A stretch of DNA of 64,000 bases from Alistipes sp. Its GTDB lineage: Bacteria > Bacteroidota > Bacteroidia > Bacteroidales > Rikenellaceae. The position numbers and the translations under genes are program-made. The notes beneath the pieces are model-generated. The model was given only the letters and a program-made list of their open reading frames with translations, was not told where the DNA came from and did not search any database. The stretch is from contig JALENN010000006.1 in the NCBI GenBank assembly GCA_022767745.1, positions 1 through 64,000 of the forward strand, in the 5' to 3' direction. This document shows positions 11,561-20,551 of this stretch, one piece after another (position 1 is the stretch's first letter; each line of letters begins with the position of its first letter).

Positions 11561-11824
11561 CTACTTGTTCTTCTTATCGTAACGTTTTGCGTAACGGCTC
11601 ATAAACTTATCCACACGACCGGCGGTATCCACCAACTTCATCTTACCCGTATAGAAGGGGTGCGACGTGTTAGAGATTTCCATCTTATACACAGGATAGG
11701 TTTCGCCGTTCACTTCGATGGTCTCCTTTGTCGAAACGGCGGACCGACACAAAAACACGTGGTCGTTCGACATGTCCTTGAACGCCACCAAACGATAATT
11801 CTCCGGATGAATTCCCTTTTTCAT
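11561..11824 (-). CDS. rpmE: 50S ribosomal protein L31 type B
   Basis: MKKGIHPENYRLVAFKDMSNDHVFLCRSAVSTKETIEV...SHPFYTGKMKLVDTAGRVDKF; lacks the Cys zinc motif. Confidence 0.95.
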   Translation of the reverse strand: MKKGIHPENYRLVAFKDMSNDHVFLCRSAVSTKETIEVNGETYPVYKMEISNTSHPFYTGKMKLVDTAGRVDKFMSRYAKRYDKKNK

Positions 11825-11983
11825 TTCGTTTTTGTTTTTGAATGTTACTGCTTAAGCGCGACAAAGGTACTAATTTATTTTCAACAACCAAGCGCAGCGC
11901 CGAAAATTTTGCGTCCCGACACCCCATTTGCACCCTCCCGGACGGACGAAACATTCGGACGACACCATTTTTCGGGCTGAAAA

Positions 11984-12014
11984 TTTCTTTTTCCGAAATT
12001 TTGTCCTATCTTTG
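11984..12014 (+). promoter_or_regulatory. Promoter of tRNA (CAT)
   Basis: TTTC-N19-TATCTTTG upstream of the tRNA. Confidence 0.55.
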
Positions 12015-12051
12015 CACTCGCAAAACGACACGCCGTGTGCGGTCATTGTGC

Positions 12052-12125
12052 GGGCCCATAGCTCAGTTGGTCAGAGCAGCGGACTCATAATCCGAAGGTC
12101 GGGGGATCATGCCCCTCTGGGCCCA
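12052..12125 (+). tRNA. tRNA with CAT anticodon (elongator Met or Ile2)
   Basis: Acceptor GGGCCCA/TGGGCCC, anticodon loop CTCATAA; T-loop reads ATCATGC. Confidence 0.88.
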
Positions 12126-12128
12126 CAG

Positions 12129-12159
12129 AAAAAGGTCATCGAAAACGATGACCTTTTTT
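12129..12159 (+). terminator. Rho-independent terminator of the tRNA
   Basis: aaaggtcatcg-aaaa-cgatgacctttttt. Confidence 0.9.
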
Positions 12160-12217
12160 GTTTTCCTCCCTGCCGCCGCAGCCCGACATGCAGGCCGCCG
12201 GAAGCGGTTTCGGGAAA

Positions 12218-12937
12218 TTAATCCTTAAGCAGGTAATCCACCGATGTCACCACACGCACCGTCTTGATGTAAGGCGTGTTGGCATCGCGGTCCGAGATCG
12301 AGAACTGGCCCTGGTTGGCACGCTTGATCTTGCCCAGGCGGCTCTCCGAGTCGCGCGCGAACTTCTCGGCGGCAACGCGTGCGTTGCGCGTGGCCTCCTC
12401 GATCATAACGGGCTTGATCTCATTGAGCGACTCCGACGTATAGAGGAACTGCGTACGGTAGCGGTAATCGTCGCCGCTGCCGACGGCAATGCCCTGACGC
12501 AGCAGGTCGCCCTGACGCGACATCAGATCCACCACCAGGTCGACCTTGTCGGTCGACACCGTAAGCACCGACGTAACGTTGAAACGGTACTTGACACCCT
12601 GCGAGACGTAACGCTCGGCATCCATGTCGATCACCTCGGCGGGCGATACGGTTATCTCCTCCTTGGCGATGCCGTTCGATACCAGGAACGACACTATCTT
12701 GGCATTGGTGCTCTCGATGGTGTTGTAGAGCGAGGTCACATCGTTGCCCGCAAGCTTGTAGACCAGCGGCCATATGGCCCTGTCGGCCTTTACCTCCTTC
12801 TCCGAGAGACCCTTGACGGATACTACGCGGTCACTGTCCTTGAAATGGACCACACCGCGGTAAAGCAGCCATCCGGCGACGATGATACCCACCGCCAGCA
12901 CGGCCGCCGCAGCTACCGGTTTTCCTGTTTTTTCCAT
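12218..12937 (-). CDS. SIMPL (DUF541) domain protein
   Basis: N-terminal TM then VVSVKGLSEKEVKADRAIWPLVY..., ending in VRVVTSVDYLL. Confidence 0.85.
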   Translation of the reverse strand: MEKTGKPVAAAAVLAVGIIVAGWLLYRGVVHFKDSDRVVSVKGLSEKEVKADRAIWPLVYKLAGNDVTSLYNTIESTNAKIVSFLVSNGIAKEEITVSPAEVIDMDAERYVSQGVKYRFNVTSVLTVSTDKVDLVVDLMSRQGDLLRQGIAVGSGDDYRYRTQFLYTSESLNEIKPVMIEEATRNARVAAEKFARDSESRLGKIKRANQGQFSISDRDANTPYIKTVRVVTSVDYLLKD

Positions 12938-12990
12938 AGTTTGAGCATATTTAGGTTAAGGTTGCATACGTCAGGGTCGTCGGACACGCG

Positions 12991-13419
12991 CTACTTCACC
13001 CGCGTCAGGCGGAAGCGGTAGGTCGTCGAGGTAGCCTCGTCGATATACTCCAGCGACATCTCGTTTTCGGTGATGCCGACGATGCGGGCCAGCAGAATCG
13101 AATACTCCTTCTCGTCGTACATACCCGTCATACTGAGATAGTGCATCTTCTCGTCCAGCTCCATCGCTACGGTCCAATAGGTCGACGTAAAGTGACCGCT
13201 CCAGTTGTTATCGAGCGTCATCGTCATGTCCTCGTGGAGCACGAACTCGTCACCGGCCACAAAATATTTCTTGTCGGGCAACTCGGGGAAGACGCTCTCC
13301 ACATGCCAGCGGCCCAGCAACAGTTCCACATAGTTGGTCTCCGTCTTCGTCTTGCACGACGTGAGAGACATTACGGCCGCACAGGCCGCCAAAGAAAAAA
13401 ACAATAAAAATCTTTTCAT
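12991..13419 (-). CDS. Lipocalin-like lipoprotein
   Basis: Lipobox LTSC; LLGRWHVESVFPE...YRFRLTRVK. Confidence 0.7.
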   Translation of the reverse strand: MKRFLLFFSLAACAAVMSLTSCKTKTETNYVELLLGRWHVESVFPELPDKKYFVAGDEFVLHEDMTMTLDNNWSGHFTSTYWTVAMELDEKMHYLSMTGMYDEKEYSILLARIVGITENEMSLEYIDEATSTTYRFRLTRVK

Positions 13420-13445
13420 ATAACAATAAATCCGGTTTTCGCAGG

Positions 13446-13476
13446 CAAAATTAGATATTTTGTCCTTAACGGCAAA
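13446..13476 (-). promoter_or_regulatory. Promoter of the lipocalin-like lipoprotein gene
   Basis: Minus strand TTTG-N19-TAATTTTG. Confidence 0.6.
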
Positions 13477-13623
13477 ACGGCATTTCGGCACCTGCTGTGG
13501 CCGCTTCAATACGCCCGCCGTGTTCCAAACGTTGCCATAAGACCAATTATTGCCTCAAACGGAATATTATTGTTTCGCCCTCCATTCCCTCCTGCCGCAC
13601 ATGCGCCTGATCGTCCAACAGTC

Positions 13624-15180
13624 CTAAAGGGCGTTTATCTCGCCGTTAAGCCACTCCAGGCGGCTGTTGAACCGCCTGATCATTAGGCTTACCGCCGCGT
13701 CGTACGCCATCGACCGATCGTCGTTGGGGCCGTCCGAATTTGCCCACATCGTGCGGTCGATGGCAGCCGACTTCTTCAGCGTCTCGCTCTTCGAGGAGAT
13801 ATATCCCCCCGTTGCCGCAAACGACGGATAGAGCACCCGCCACCGCTCCTTGAGCATGGCGCGGAAGGCCGGGTCCTCGAACAGGCGCGGATACCACATG
13901 TAGTTGCGGCAATGCCACCCCGACTCCTGCGTGAAGGTGAGCCAGTCGTAGTCCCACATGGGACCCGCACAGAGTTTTCCGCCGCGGTCCTTGTAGAAAT
14001 ACGCGCTCTTGGGGTGTATCCACTCGTAGTGGTATATCAGCTCCGAGATGAGGTATATGTCGGCGAACGACTCGATGTCGATATAGTTCTTGTAACCCGT
14101 CGCCTCGTCGAGCCAGTTGTCGCCGTAGAGCACCTTCTCGGCCTCGTTGAAGTAGTCGCGGATGTAGGCGAACTGCGGCGCGCCGATATCATCCTCGTCG
14201 GGCGTGTTGACATTCACCGGAAGGTCGCGCACCGCCGAACGGAACTTGTTCACCTCGTCGTAGTAGGAGTCCAGCTCGAGGATATACCCGCCCGTGATGT
14301 CGTCACCCGCCGCCATCTCGTCATAGGGCGGCATCTCGTTTATGGGCAGCCGGTTCTCGTCGATGCGGATCTGCTCGCAGAGATAGTAGCAGCCGCGGTG
14401 CTCGCCGTTGAGCACCAGTTCGACGAAGACGCCGTGCGGTGTCCACGCCAGGCCGCTCTGCTGCCCCAGATGGAACGCCACGTCGTTGCGCAGCAACGTG
14501 CGGTCGATATAGTTTGCCAGCAGCACCCAACGCTTGTGCTCGGGCATGCCGAGCACCCCGGTGCGCTTGTCGAACTTGAACTTGTAGGGTTTCTTGGGAT
14601 AGCCCCATGTCGAGTTGCCGCGGCCCGCTATCTCGATGTCGGCCGCCGATATGTTGTCGTACCGGCCCACGCCGTCGATGGTGATCGTCGCCTTGCTCCA
14701 CGCATCCTTGCTCGTGACGGGCAGGCCGCTAGCCGTCGATATCGACACCACGGGCAGCCCCGTGAACGGGAACGACAGCGTCACCACATACTCGGCCACC
14801 TCGCCGTTGACATTCTCCACGCGGTAGGTCACCGGATGGCTGAAATCCACGCGCGAGACCCCGCTCCACTGCCGCGCGCCGTTGACATACACCGTCTGCC
14901 CCTCGGGCACGGTAAAGGTGGGCGTCAGCGTACACGACCCGGGTATGAGCGGTGTCGAACCCTCTACCGTCGCCGTAATGGCGTGCGTGGCATCGTCGAT
15001 ACGGCACGTCAGGTTGGAGGGCATGCGCGGGTTGTTGCGCGTGTCGAACCAGAAACGCTCGATGGCGGGAGCCTCGGCATCGGGATCCTTAATGGGATTG
15101 TCGCCCGTGTCATCCTTGCCGCACCCTGCCACAAAGAGCGTCGCGAGGGCAAACATCGCGGCCATGAATAGTCTTCGCAT
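13624..15180 (-). CDS. CotH kinase family lipoprotein
   Basis: Lipobox VAGC; GRGNSTWGYPKKPYKFKFDK, LLANYIDRTLLRNDVAFHLG, GPMWDYDWLTF. Confidence 0.9.
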   Translation of the reverse strand: MRRLFMAAMFALATLFVAGCGKDDTGDNPIKDPDAEAPAIERFWFDTRNNPRMPSNLTCRIDDATHAITATVEGSTPLIPGSCTLTPTFTVPEGQTVYVNGARQWSGVSRVDFSHPVTYRVENVNGEVAEYVVTLSFPFTGLPVVSISTASGLPVTSKDAWSKATITIDGVGRYDNISAADIEIAGRGNSTWGYPKKPYKFKFDKRTGVLGMPEHKRWVLLANYIDRTLLRNDVAFHLGQQSGLAWTPHGVFVELVLNGEHRGCYYLCEQIRIDENRLPINEMPPYDEMAAGDDITGGYILELDSYYDEVNKFRSAVRDLPVNVNTPDEDDIGAPQFAYIRDYFNEAEKVLYGDNWLDEATGYKNYIDIESFADIYLISELIYHYEWIHPKSAYFYKDRGGKLCAGPMWDYDWLTFTQESGWHCRNYMWYPRLFEDPAFRAMLKERWRVLYPSFAATGGYISSKSETLKKSAAIDRTMWANSDGPNDDRSMAYDAAVSLMIRRFNSRLEWLNGEINAL

Positions 15181-15405
15181 ATGCTGACGTTTTAGGTCTC
15201 GTGCCGCTGCTGTCGCGGAGCAAACGGCTTCACAATATATGAAAAAAAGCTTGAACGGCAAGCCTTCGCGCCCGCAATTTTTGCGGCTGCAGCCCCGTCC
15301 GGCGGCGATGCGGCCGCAAAACGAAAAAAATTTTTCACCCGGCATGCAAGATTTCGCCTCGCGCGCGATTTAAGGGTATAGAAAACGTAAAAAACACCGA
15401 ATACC

Positions 15406-16212
15406 ATGAAAAGGATAAAGTTTCTGGCCTGCGCCATCTGCTGCGCAACGGCAATAGTGTCGCTCCACTCGTGCGACAACAACGATTACTACGACTACGG
15501 CTACATGCGCCCCACGGCCCTGGTTACGGTACGCCCCCAGGCCGACGGAACGTTCTTCATGCAGCTCGACGACTTCTCGGTGCTCTATCCCGAGAACATG
15601 AGCGAGTCGCCCTTCGGCGAGAAGGAGGTGCGCGCGCTGGTGAACTACACCGTCAACGCCGCCGATGAGGATACCCGCACGGCATACGCCAACGTCAACA
15701 TCAACTGGATCGACAGCATCCGCACCAAGCAGCCCGTGGCCGACCTCGGCGAGACCGACAACAACGTCACCTACGGCACCGACCCCATCGAGATCGTGCG
15801 CGACTGGGTCACCGTGGCCGAGGACGGCTACCTCACGCTGCGTATCCGCACCCGCTGGGGACAGCGCTGCAAGCCGCACATCATAAACCTCGTCCAGGGC
15901 GTCAACCCCGAGAACCCCTATGAGTTCGACCTGCACCACAACGCCCAGGGCGACACCTACGGCGACATGGGCGACGCGCTCATAGCCTTCAACCTCAACG
16001 ACCTGCCGCGCGACAACGGCAACGAGGTGACCATCAAGCTCAACTGGCGCTCGTTCACGGGCTACAAGAGCACCGAGTTCTCGCTGCGCCTGCGTCCCGA
16101 GGAGGGCGACGGCGGTGATACCGGCGACGGCGGCGACACGGGTGACGGCGACGATGCCGGTGACGGACAGATCGACCCCGCAAGCGTCGCCTTCAACAGA
16201 TACGTCGAGTAG
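15406..16212 (+). CDS. NigD-like lipoprotein with Gly/Asp-rich C-terminal repeat
   Basis: Lipobox LHSC; DNNDYYDYG, NWIDSIRTKQP; tail GDGGDTGDGGDTGDGDDAGDG. Confidence 0.75.
   Translation: MKRIKFLACAICCATAIVSLHSCDNNDYYDYGYMRPTALVTVRPQADGTFFMQLDDFSVLYPENMSESPFGEKEVRALVNYTVNAADEDTRTAYANVNINWIDSIRTKQPVADLGETDNNVTYGTDPIEIVRDWVTVAEDGYLTLRIRTRWGQRCKPHIINLVQGVNPENPYEFDLHHNAQGDTYGDMGDALIAFNLNDLPRDNGNEVTIKLNWRSFTGYKSTEFSLRLRPEEGDGGDTGDGGDTGDGDDAGDGQIDPASVAFNRYVE
16105..16167 (+). repeat. 18-nt in-frame tandem repeat (GDGGDT units)
   Basis: ggcgacggcggtgatacc x3 (diverging) plus partial unit ggtgacgga. Confidence 0.9.
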
Positions 16213-16363
16213 AGGCCGGCGACCCCAACGGCAAAGACGGAGCGGATGACGCCACGGCGGCACCGCTCCGTCGCCGCTACCTGACCCGCAGCACGCAACA
16301 ACCGAAGCAAAAAAACGTTATATTGGGCGGCGATATTCCCTTAACGCCGCAGCGAACCGAAAG

Positions 16364-16933
16364 ATGACAAACCAGGCGACCACGAACGAAGAGGATCTCA
16401 TACACCTCGTACAGCGGGGCGATACGGCGGCCATGAAGTCGCTGTACGGCCTCCATGTGAGGTATCTGGCCGCCGTATGCTCGCGCTACATCTCCGGCGA
16501 CGAGGATGTGAAGGACGTGCTGCAGGACTCCTTCCTGCGCATATTCTCCTCCATCGGGCGTTTCCAGTACCGCGGCCAGGGATCGCTCAGGGCGTGGATG
16601 ACGCGCATCGTCGTCAACGAATCGCTCAAGCTCATCCGCCGCGAACAGCGGCTCACGACGGTCGACCTGCGTCAGGAGCATGCCGCCAAGGCCGACCCTC
16701 CGCCCGATACCGACGACATCCCCGCCGAGGTGCTGCACGCGATGATACGCTCGCTGCCGCCCGGCTACCGCACCGTATTCAACCTCTATGTCATGGAGCA
16801 GAAGAGCCATAAGGAGATAGCCTCGCTGCTCGACATAAGCGAAAGCACCTCGGCCTCGCAGCTGCACCGCGCCAAGGCGATGCTCGCCGAGAAGATCAAA
16901 CGTTACAGAACCGCAAACGACGCAACACTATGA
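16364..16933 (+). CDS. ECF RNA polymerase sigma factor
   Basis: sigma2 VKDVLQDSFLRIFSSIGRFQYRGQGSLRAWMTRIVVNESL and sigma4 LPPGYRTVFNLYVMEQKSHKEIASLLDISESTSASQLHRAK. Confidence 0.93.
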   Translation: MTNQATTNEEDLIHLVQRGDTAAMKSLYGLHVRYLAAVCSRYISGDEDVKDVLQDSFLRIFSSIGRFQYRGQGSLRAWMTRIVVNESLKLIRREQRLTTVDLRQEHAAKADPPPDTDDIPAEVLHAMIRSLPPGYRTVFNLYVMEQKSHKEIASLLDISESTSASQLHRAKAMLAEKIKRYRTANDATL

Positions 16934-18351
16934 AAGAGGAGAGTCCGTACAAAGAGGATTGGACACACGACATACACGACCGCCTGGCCGACTTCGAGAC
17001 CGACGCCCCCGACGGGCTTTGGGAAGCCATCAGCAGCCGTCTCGACGCCACGTCGGCCGACGATGCCGAAATGGCCGCTGCCGACGACATGCGGCCCGTC
17101 CCCGACGCCGCACCCCGCCGCACCATCAGGCTGACGCTGCGCCGCGCCATTGCCGCGGCGGCCGCCGTTGCGCTCATCCTCTCCGCCGCCACGTTCATGA
17201 TGCGCCACGGCGACCCCACCGAATCGTTGCGCCGCGCCGTTCCCACCCCCGACAGCATCCTGGCCGAGGCCGGCAATGCGGCCGATACCGATGCCGCCAC
17301 ACAGGAGAATCCGGACGGCAGCGGGAACAGCCCCGCCACCCAGCAGACCGGACCCGAGCCGCGCCTTGCCGTAAACACCGTGCCGTCAAAGCCGAAACCC
17401 CAGGAGCAGACCTCCGGAAACATCATCCCGACCGACCGCGACAATACCGCCGCGACCGACGACACCCCACGCAAGGTCGAGGATAACAAGGCCGCCGAGC
17501 GCAACACGGAGACCGCAGGTGAGGTCAAGGACGACAACAAAGTCAGGGACAACAACGACACCGGTGTCGGCAAGAAGCAGGGCAACGAGACGCCCGCCAC
17601 CCGCGAGCCGTCGCGCGACCGCCACACCGGCGACCTTATGGCCGACGCCCGCCCGCGCCGCAGGAGCCATACCATGACATTCGGGGCATACGCCTCGGGA
17701 GGGGCCACGGCCTACGCCGCACACGGACGTGCCAACGGCGCCTCGGCATCGATCATGGCCATCAACGACGCCAACTGGGAGGACAGCCCGCTGCTCGGCA
17801 TGCTGCTCTACAACCGCGGACAGGACACCCAGACCCGCGTGCGTCACCACCAGCCCATACGCGCCGGCGTATCGTTCACCTATATGATAAACGACCGCTT
17901 CGGCATCGAGAGCGGCGTCACCTACACGCTCCTGTCGTCGGACATGCGCGACGGCAGCGACCGCCACTTCTACGACGGACGGCAGCGCCTGCACTATCTG
18001 GGCATACCCCTGAACGTGAAGTACGACATCGTCCGCTGGCGCGGGTTCGGCCTCTACGGCTCGGCGGGACTTCTGGCCGAGCAGTGCATCGCCGGACGCA
18101 TGCGCAAGGAGTACGTTCTCGACGGCAGCAGCTACCGCACCATCAACGAGAAGATCGGCTCCCACCCGTTCCAGCTCTCGGCCAACATATCGGCCGGCGT
18201 GCGCTACGACTTCACCCGCACCGTAGGCATATACGCCGAACCGGGCTTGAGCTACTACTTCGACGACGGCACCACGCTCGAGACCATCTACAAGCAGCGC
18301 CCGCTGAACTTCAACCTCAACGTCGGCATCCGCTTCACCGTCGGCCGCTAA
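16930..18351 (+). CDS. Trans-envelope anti-sigma/outer-membrane beta-barrel protein (Dma-like candidate)
   Basis: ATGA overlap with sigma gene; cytoplasmic LADFETDAPDGLWEAISSRLD, one TM (about aa 71-91), long polar Pro/Asp/Thr-rich linker, C-terminal barrel ending NLNVGIRFTVGR. Confidence 0.8.
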   Translation: MKEESPYKEDWTHDIHDRLADFETDAPDGLWEAISSRLDATSADDAEMAAADDMRPVPDAAPRRTIRLTLRRAIAAAAAVALILSAATFMMRHGDPTESLRRAVPTPDSILAEAGNAADTDAATQENPDGSGNSPATQQTGPEPRLAVNTVPSKPKPQEQTSGNIIPTDRDNTAATDDTPRKVEDNKAAERNTETAGEVKDDNKVRDNNDTGVGKKQGNETPATREPSRDRHTGDLMADARPRRRSHTMTFGAYASGGATAYAAHGRANGASASIMAINDANWEDSPLLGMLLYNRGQDTQTRVRHHQPIRAGVSFTYMINDRFGIESGVTYTLLSSDMRDGSDRHFYDGRQRLHYLGIPLNVKYDIVRWRGFGLYGSAGLLAEQCIAGRMRKEYVLDGSSYRTINEKIGSHPFQLSANISAGVRYDFTRTVGIYAEPGLSYYFDDGTTLETIYKQRPLNFNLNVGIRFTVGR

Positions 18352-18367
18352 CCCACATCCAAAACAA

Positions 18368-18398
18368 TGGACACAGACCCAAGGCCTGTGTCCTTTTA
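18368..18398 (+). terminator. Terminator of the sigma/anti-sigma operon
   Basis: GGACACAG...CTGTGTCC-TTTT. Confidence 0.8.
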
Positions 18399-18420
18399 CA
18401 TTATTAATAATAGTCTCCTC

Positions 18421-19401
18421 CTACCAGTAACGAAGTCTCAAATAATGGCACAAATCGGGATATCTGTCCTCCACCACAGACATCAGCGATTCGGGATCGA
18501 CAATGACATATCTGCTTTGATCCGTCAACATTCCTCGCCATGAATCCTCCATATTTTGGCCCGTAACCTTATATATACGCTGCAACAGATTATGGTTTCG
18601 TGACGGGATGACATGTATATGCATGAATTCATCCGCCTTGAGCATCTCCGTATCCCGATGGCGAATAACCTGCTCCGCCCATAACGTCTGCCTCATCAGC
18701 TGATAGAAAGGTTCCTGATAATATACGCTTCCGCCGTACTCGTCCAATGTCCGCAACTGTGCGGATGCAGTAATTAGGTCGTTATACCTCCGCATACGTT
18801 TCACGCCTTTGCCAACCACACCCTTGGCGCCGTCTTCACCCCGGATTTCGCCCGATTTATCCTCGTCGGCATAAGCCTCCGTATACTTCCATTCAATCGG
18901 TATGAGCCACAAATCATTGTTACGGTGCTTCGCGTATATGAAAGCATCGACCGAAGTACAGTTGGACCCGCGCGTTGTCTGTTTCTCGTTCAAATGATCC
19001 TCCGCACTGACAACCTCGAATGCAATATACCCCTGCCGTGCGGCATCACACGGGACAGGAAGCACATCGACAAATTCGTCACGCACACCGTTCAAGAGAT
19101 CCAGTACGGCATTCCTGTCATGGCGTATTGCAAACAAGTGATTAAGACAGGCTATCTGCGAAGACAGCACATGCCCCGAAGGGCCCAAACCCTTCCACCA
19201 CGAAATGCCATTTGTCCTGAAGTATTCCTGAACGTCTTCGCGGATGGGACGATAGAGATTCCGCTCTCCGTGTTCAAGCACAAAAGGCCAGCACCTGCTC
19301 CCGAAGCGACCATTGCCCGGGTCCGATTCGAACACGTCGCTCTGCGTCATAAGCGCCAGTTGCTTGTACCGCTCAAGCGACTTGAAATTTCTCTGCTTCA
19401 T
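18421..19401 (-). CDS. PGN_0703-type putative PD-(D/E)XK restriction endonuclease
   Basis: WPFVLEHGERNLYRPIREDVQEYF, SGHVLSSQIACLNHLFAI; D-Xn-ExK pattern SVDAFIYAKHRNNDLWLIPIEWK; start taken at MKQRNFKSLERY. Confidence 0.75.
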   Translation of the reverse strand: MKQRNFKSLERYKQLALMTQSDVFESDPGNGRFGSRCWPFVLEHGERNLYRPIREDVQEYFRTNGISWWKGLGPSGHVLSSQIACLNHLFAIRHDRNAVLDLLNGVRDEFVDVLPVPCDAARQGYIAFEVVSAEDHLNEKQTTRGSNCTSVDAFIYAKHRNNDLWLIPIEWKYTEAYADEDKSGEIRGEDGAKGVVGKGVKRMRRYNDLITASAQLRTLDEYGGSVYYQEPFYQLMRQTLWAEQVIRHRDTEMLKADEFMHIHVIPSRNHNLLQRIYKVTGQNMEDSWRGMLTDQSRYVIVDPESLMSVVEDRYPDLCHYLRLRYW

Positions 19402-19412
19402 ACACACTATTT

Positions 19413-20525
19413 TTAACGCTTCCGCAACGTCACCTTCAGGGGCGAGGCGGCGCGCATGCGCTCCTCGCGCACCATACGCTCCCACTCCGCGGCGCCGCTC
19501 ATGCCGCCCTGACTCCATGCCGAGCCGTTGCGCATGCGGATCCACTCGCCGGCCTTGACGCGTCCCGTGACGAGGATATGCCCGTCGGCCTCGGTCACCG
19601 TGCCGCCCTTCTCCATCACCACGCCCAGCATGATGTCGCCGTCACGCTCGGCATCGGACGTATCTGACGCCGCCTCCGTCACGGCGGCATAACCGTCGCC
19701 CGAGGCCTTCGACCGCACGTCGTGCAGCACGATGCCCGCCGCGACCTCCATCTCGCCGTCGAAGCCGTCGAAACGGTACTCCTGCTCCGAGAAGCGCGTA
19801 TTGGCATCGAGCCATATGCGGCGCGTCATCGTCACGTCGCGGCCCGCCACCTTCATCGGGGCATAGGTAAACTCGGCCGCAGTGCGTATCGGACCGTTGG
19901 CCGTGCAGCGCTGCGTCGCGTAGTTGCCCGACACCACGATGTGGCCGTCGGCGACGGGAGCCATGGCGCCGCCACCGAGCGTCGTCGCCACCTTGTAACA
20001 ATCCATGCCCTCGCCGTAGTTGTGGTGGTAGTCGTTCTTGCCGTACCACTCGTTTATCACCATCCGCGGCGTCGACTTGACCCACACGTCCACGCCCTGC
20101 GTCTGCGGGTCGGCCAGCGCCGGACCGTAGATGCGGTATGCCACGAGGTTGTTCTCCCACGCATAGTCGTCGGCGCGCTCGGGGACGTAACGCCCGTAGG
20201 CCTTCGCCTCAAACGCCTTGCGCTCGCCCGCCGCTATGCGGTACGAGGTGCTGCTGCCGGCGGCCACCGTAGCCTGGAAGAGCAGCGTCGCGGGCTCGCC
20301 CGCCTCGTCGAAGAGCACCTGCGAGGGTATCTGACCGCCCTTTTCGTTGGTCACGACCACGCCGTCGGCCGTGACGCCCGCACGGCGCAGGTCGCCCCAC
20401 GCGATCTCTACGGTCTCGTTCACACGCACCATGTCGGCCCCGTTCTCCACCACGGCCACCATGCCCCCGCCCGAACTGCAGGCCGTCATGGCCAGCAGGG
20501 CGAGGCTGTATATCATTCGTTTCAT
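19413..20525 (-). CDS. DUF4861 family lipoprotein (pectin/hexuronate locus)
   Basis: Lipobox MTACSS; NEWYGKNDYHHNYGEGMDCYKV; adjacent to kduD/kduI. Confidence 0.85.
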   Translation of the reverse strand: MKRMIYSLALLAMTACSSGGGMVAVVENGADMVRVNETVEIAWGDLRRAGVTADGVVVTNEKGGQIPSQVLFDEAGEPATLLFQATVAAGSSTSYRIAAGERKAFEAKAYGRYVPERADDYAWENNLVAYRIYGPALADPQTQGVDVWVKSTPRMVINEWYGKNDYHHNYGEGMDCYKVATTLGGGAMAPVADGHIVVSGNYATQRCTANGPIRTAAEFTYAPMKVAGRDVTMTRRIWLDANTRFSEQEYRFDGFDGEMEVAAGIVLHDVRSKASGDGYAAVTEAASDTSDAERDGDIMLGVVMEKGGTVTEADGHILVTGRVKAGEWIRMRNGSAWSQGGMSGAAEWERMVREERMRAASPLKVTLRKR

Positions 20526-20551
20526 CTTACTGCAGGTTTAGTCTTTATGTA

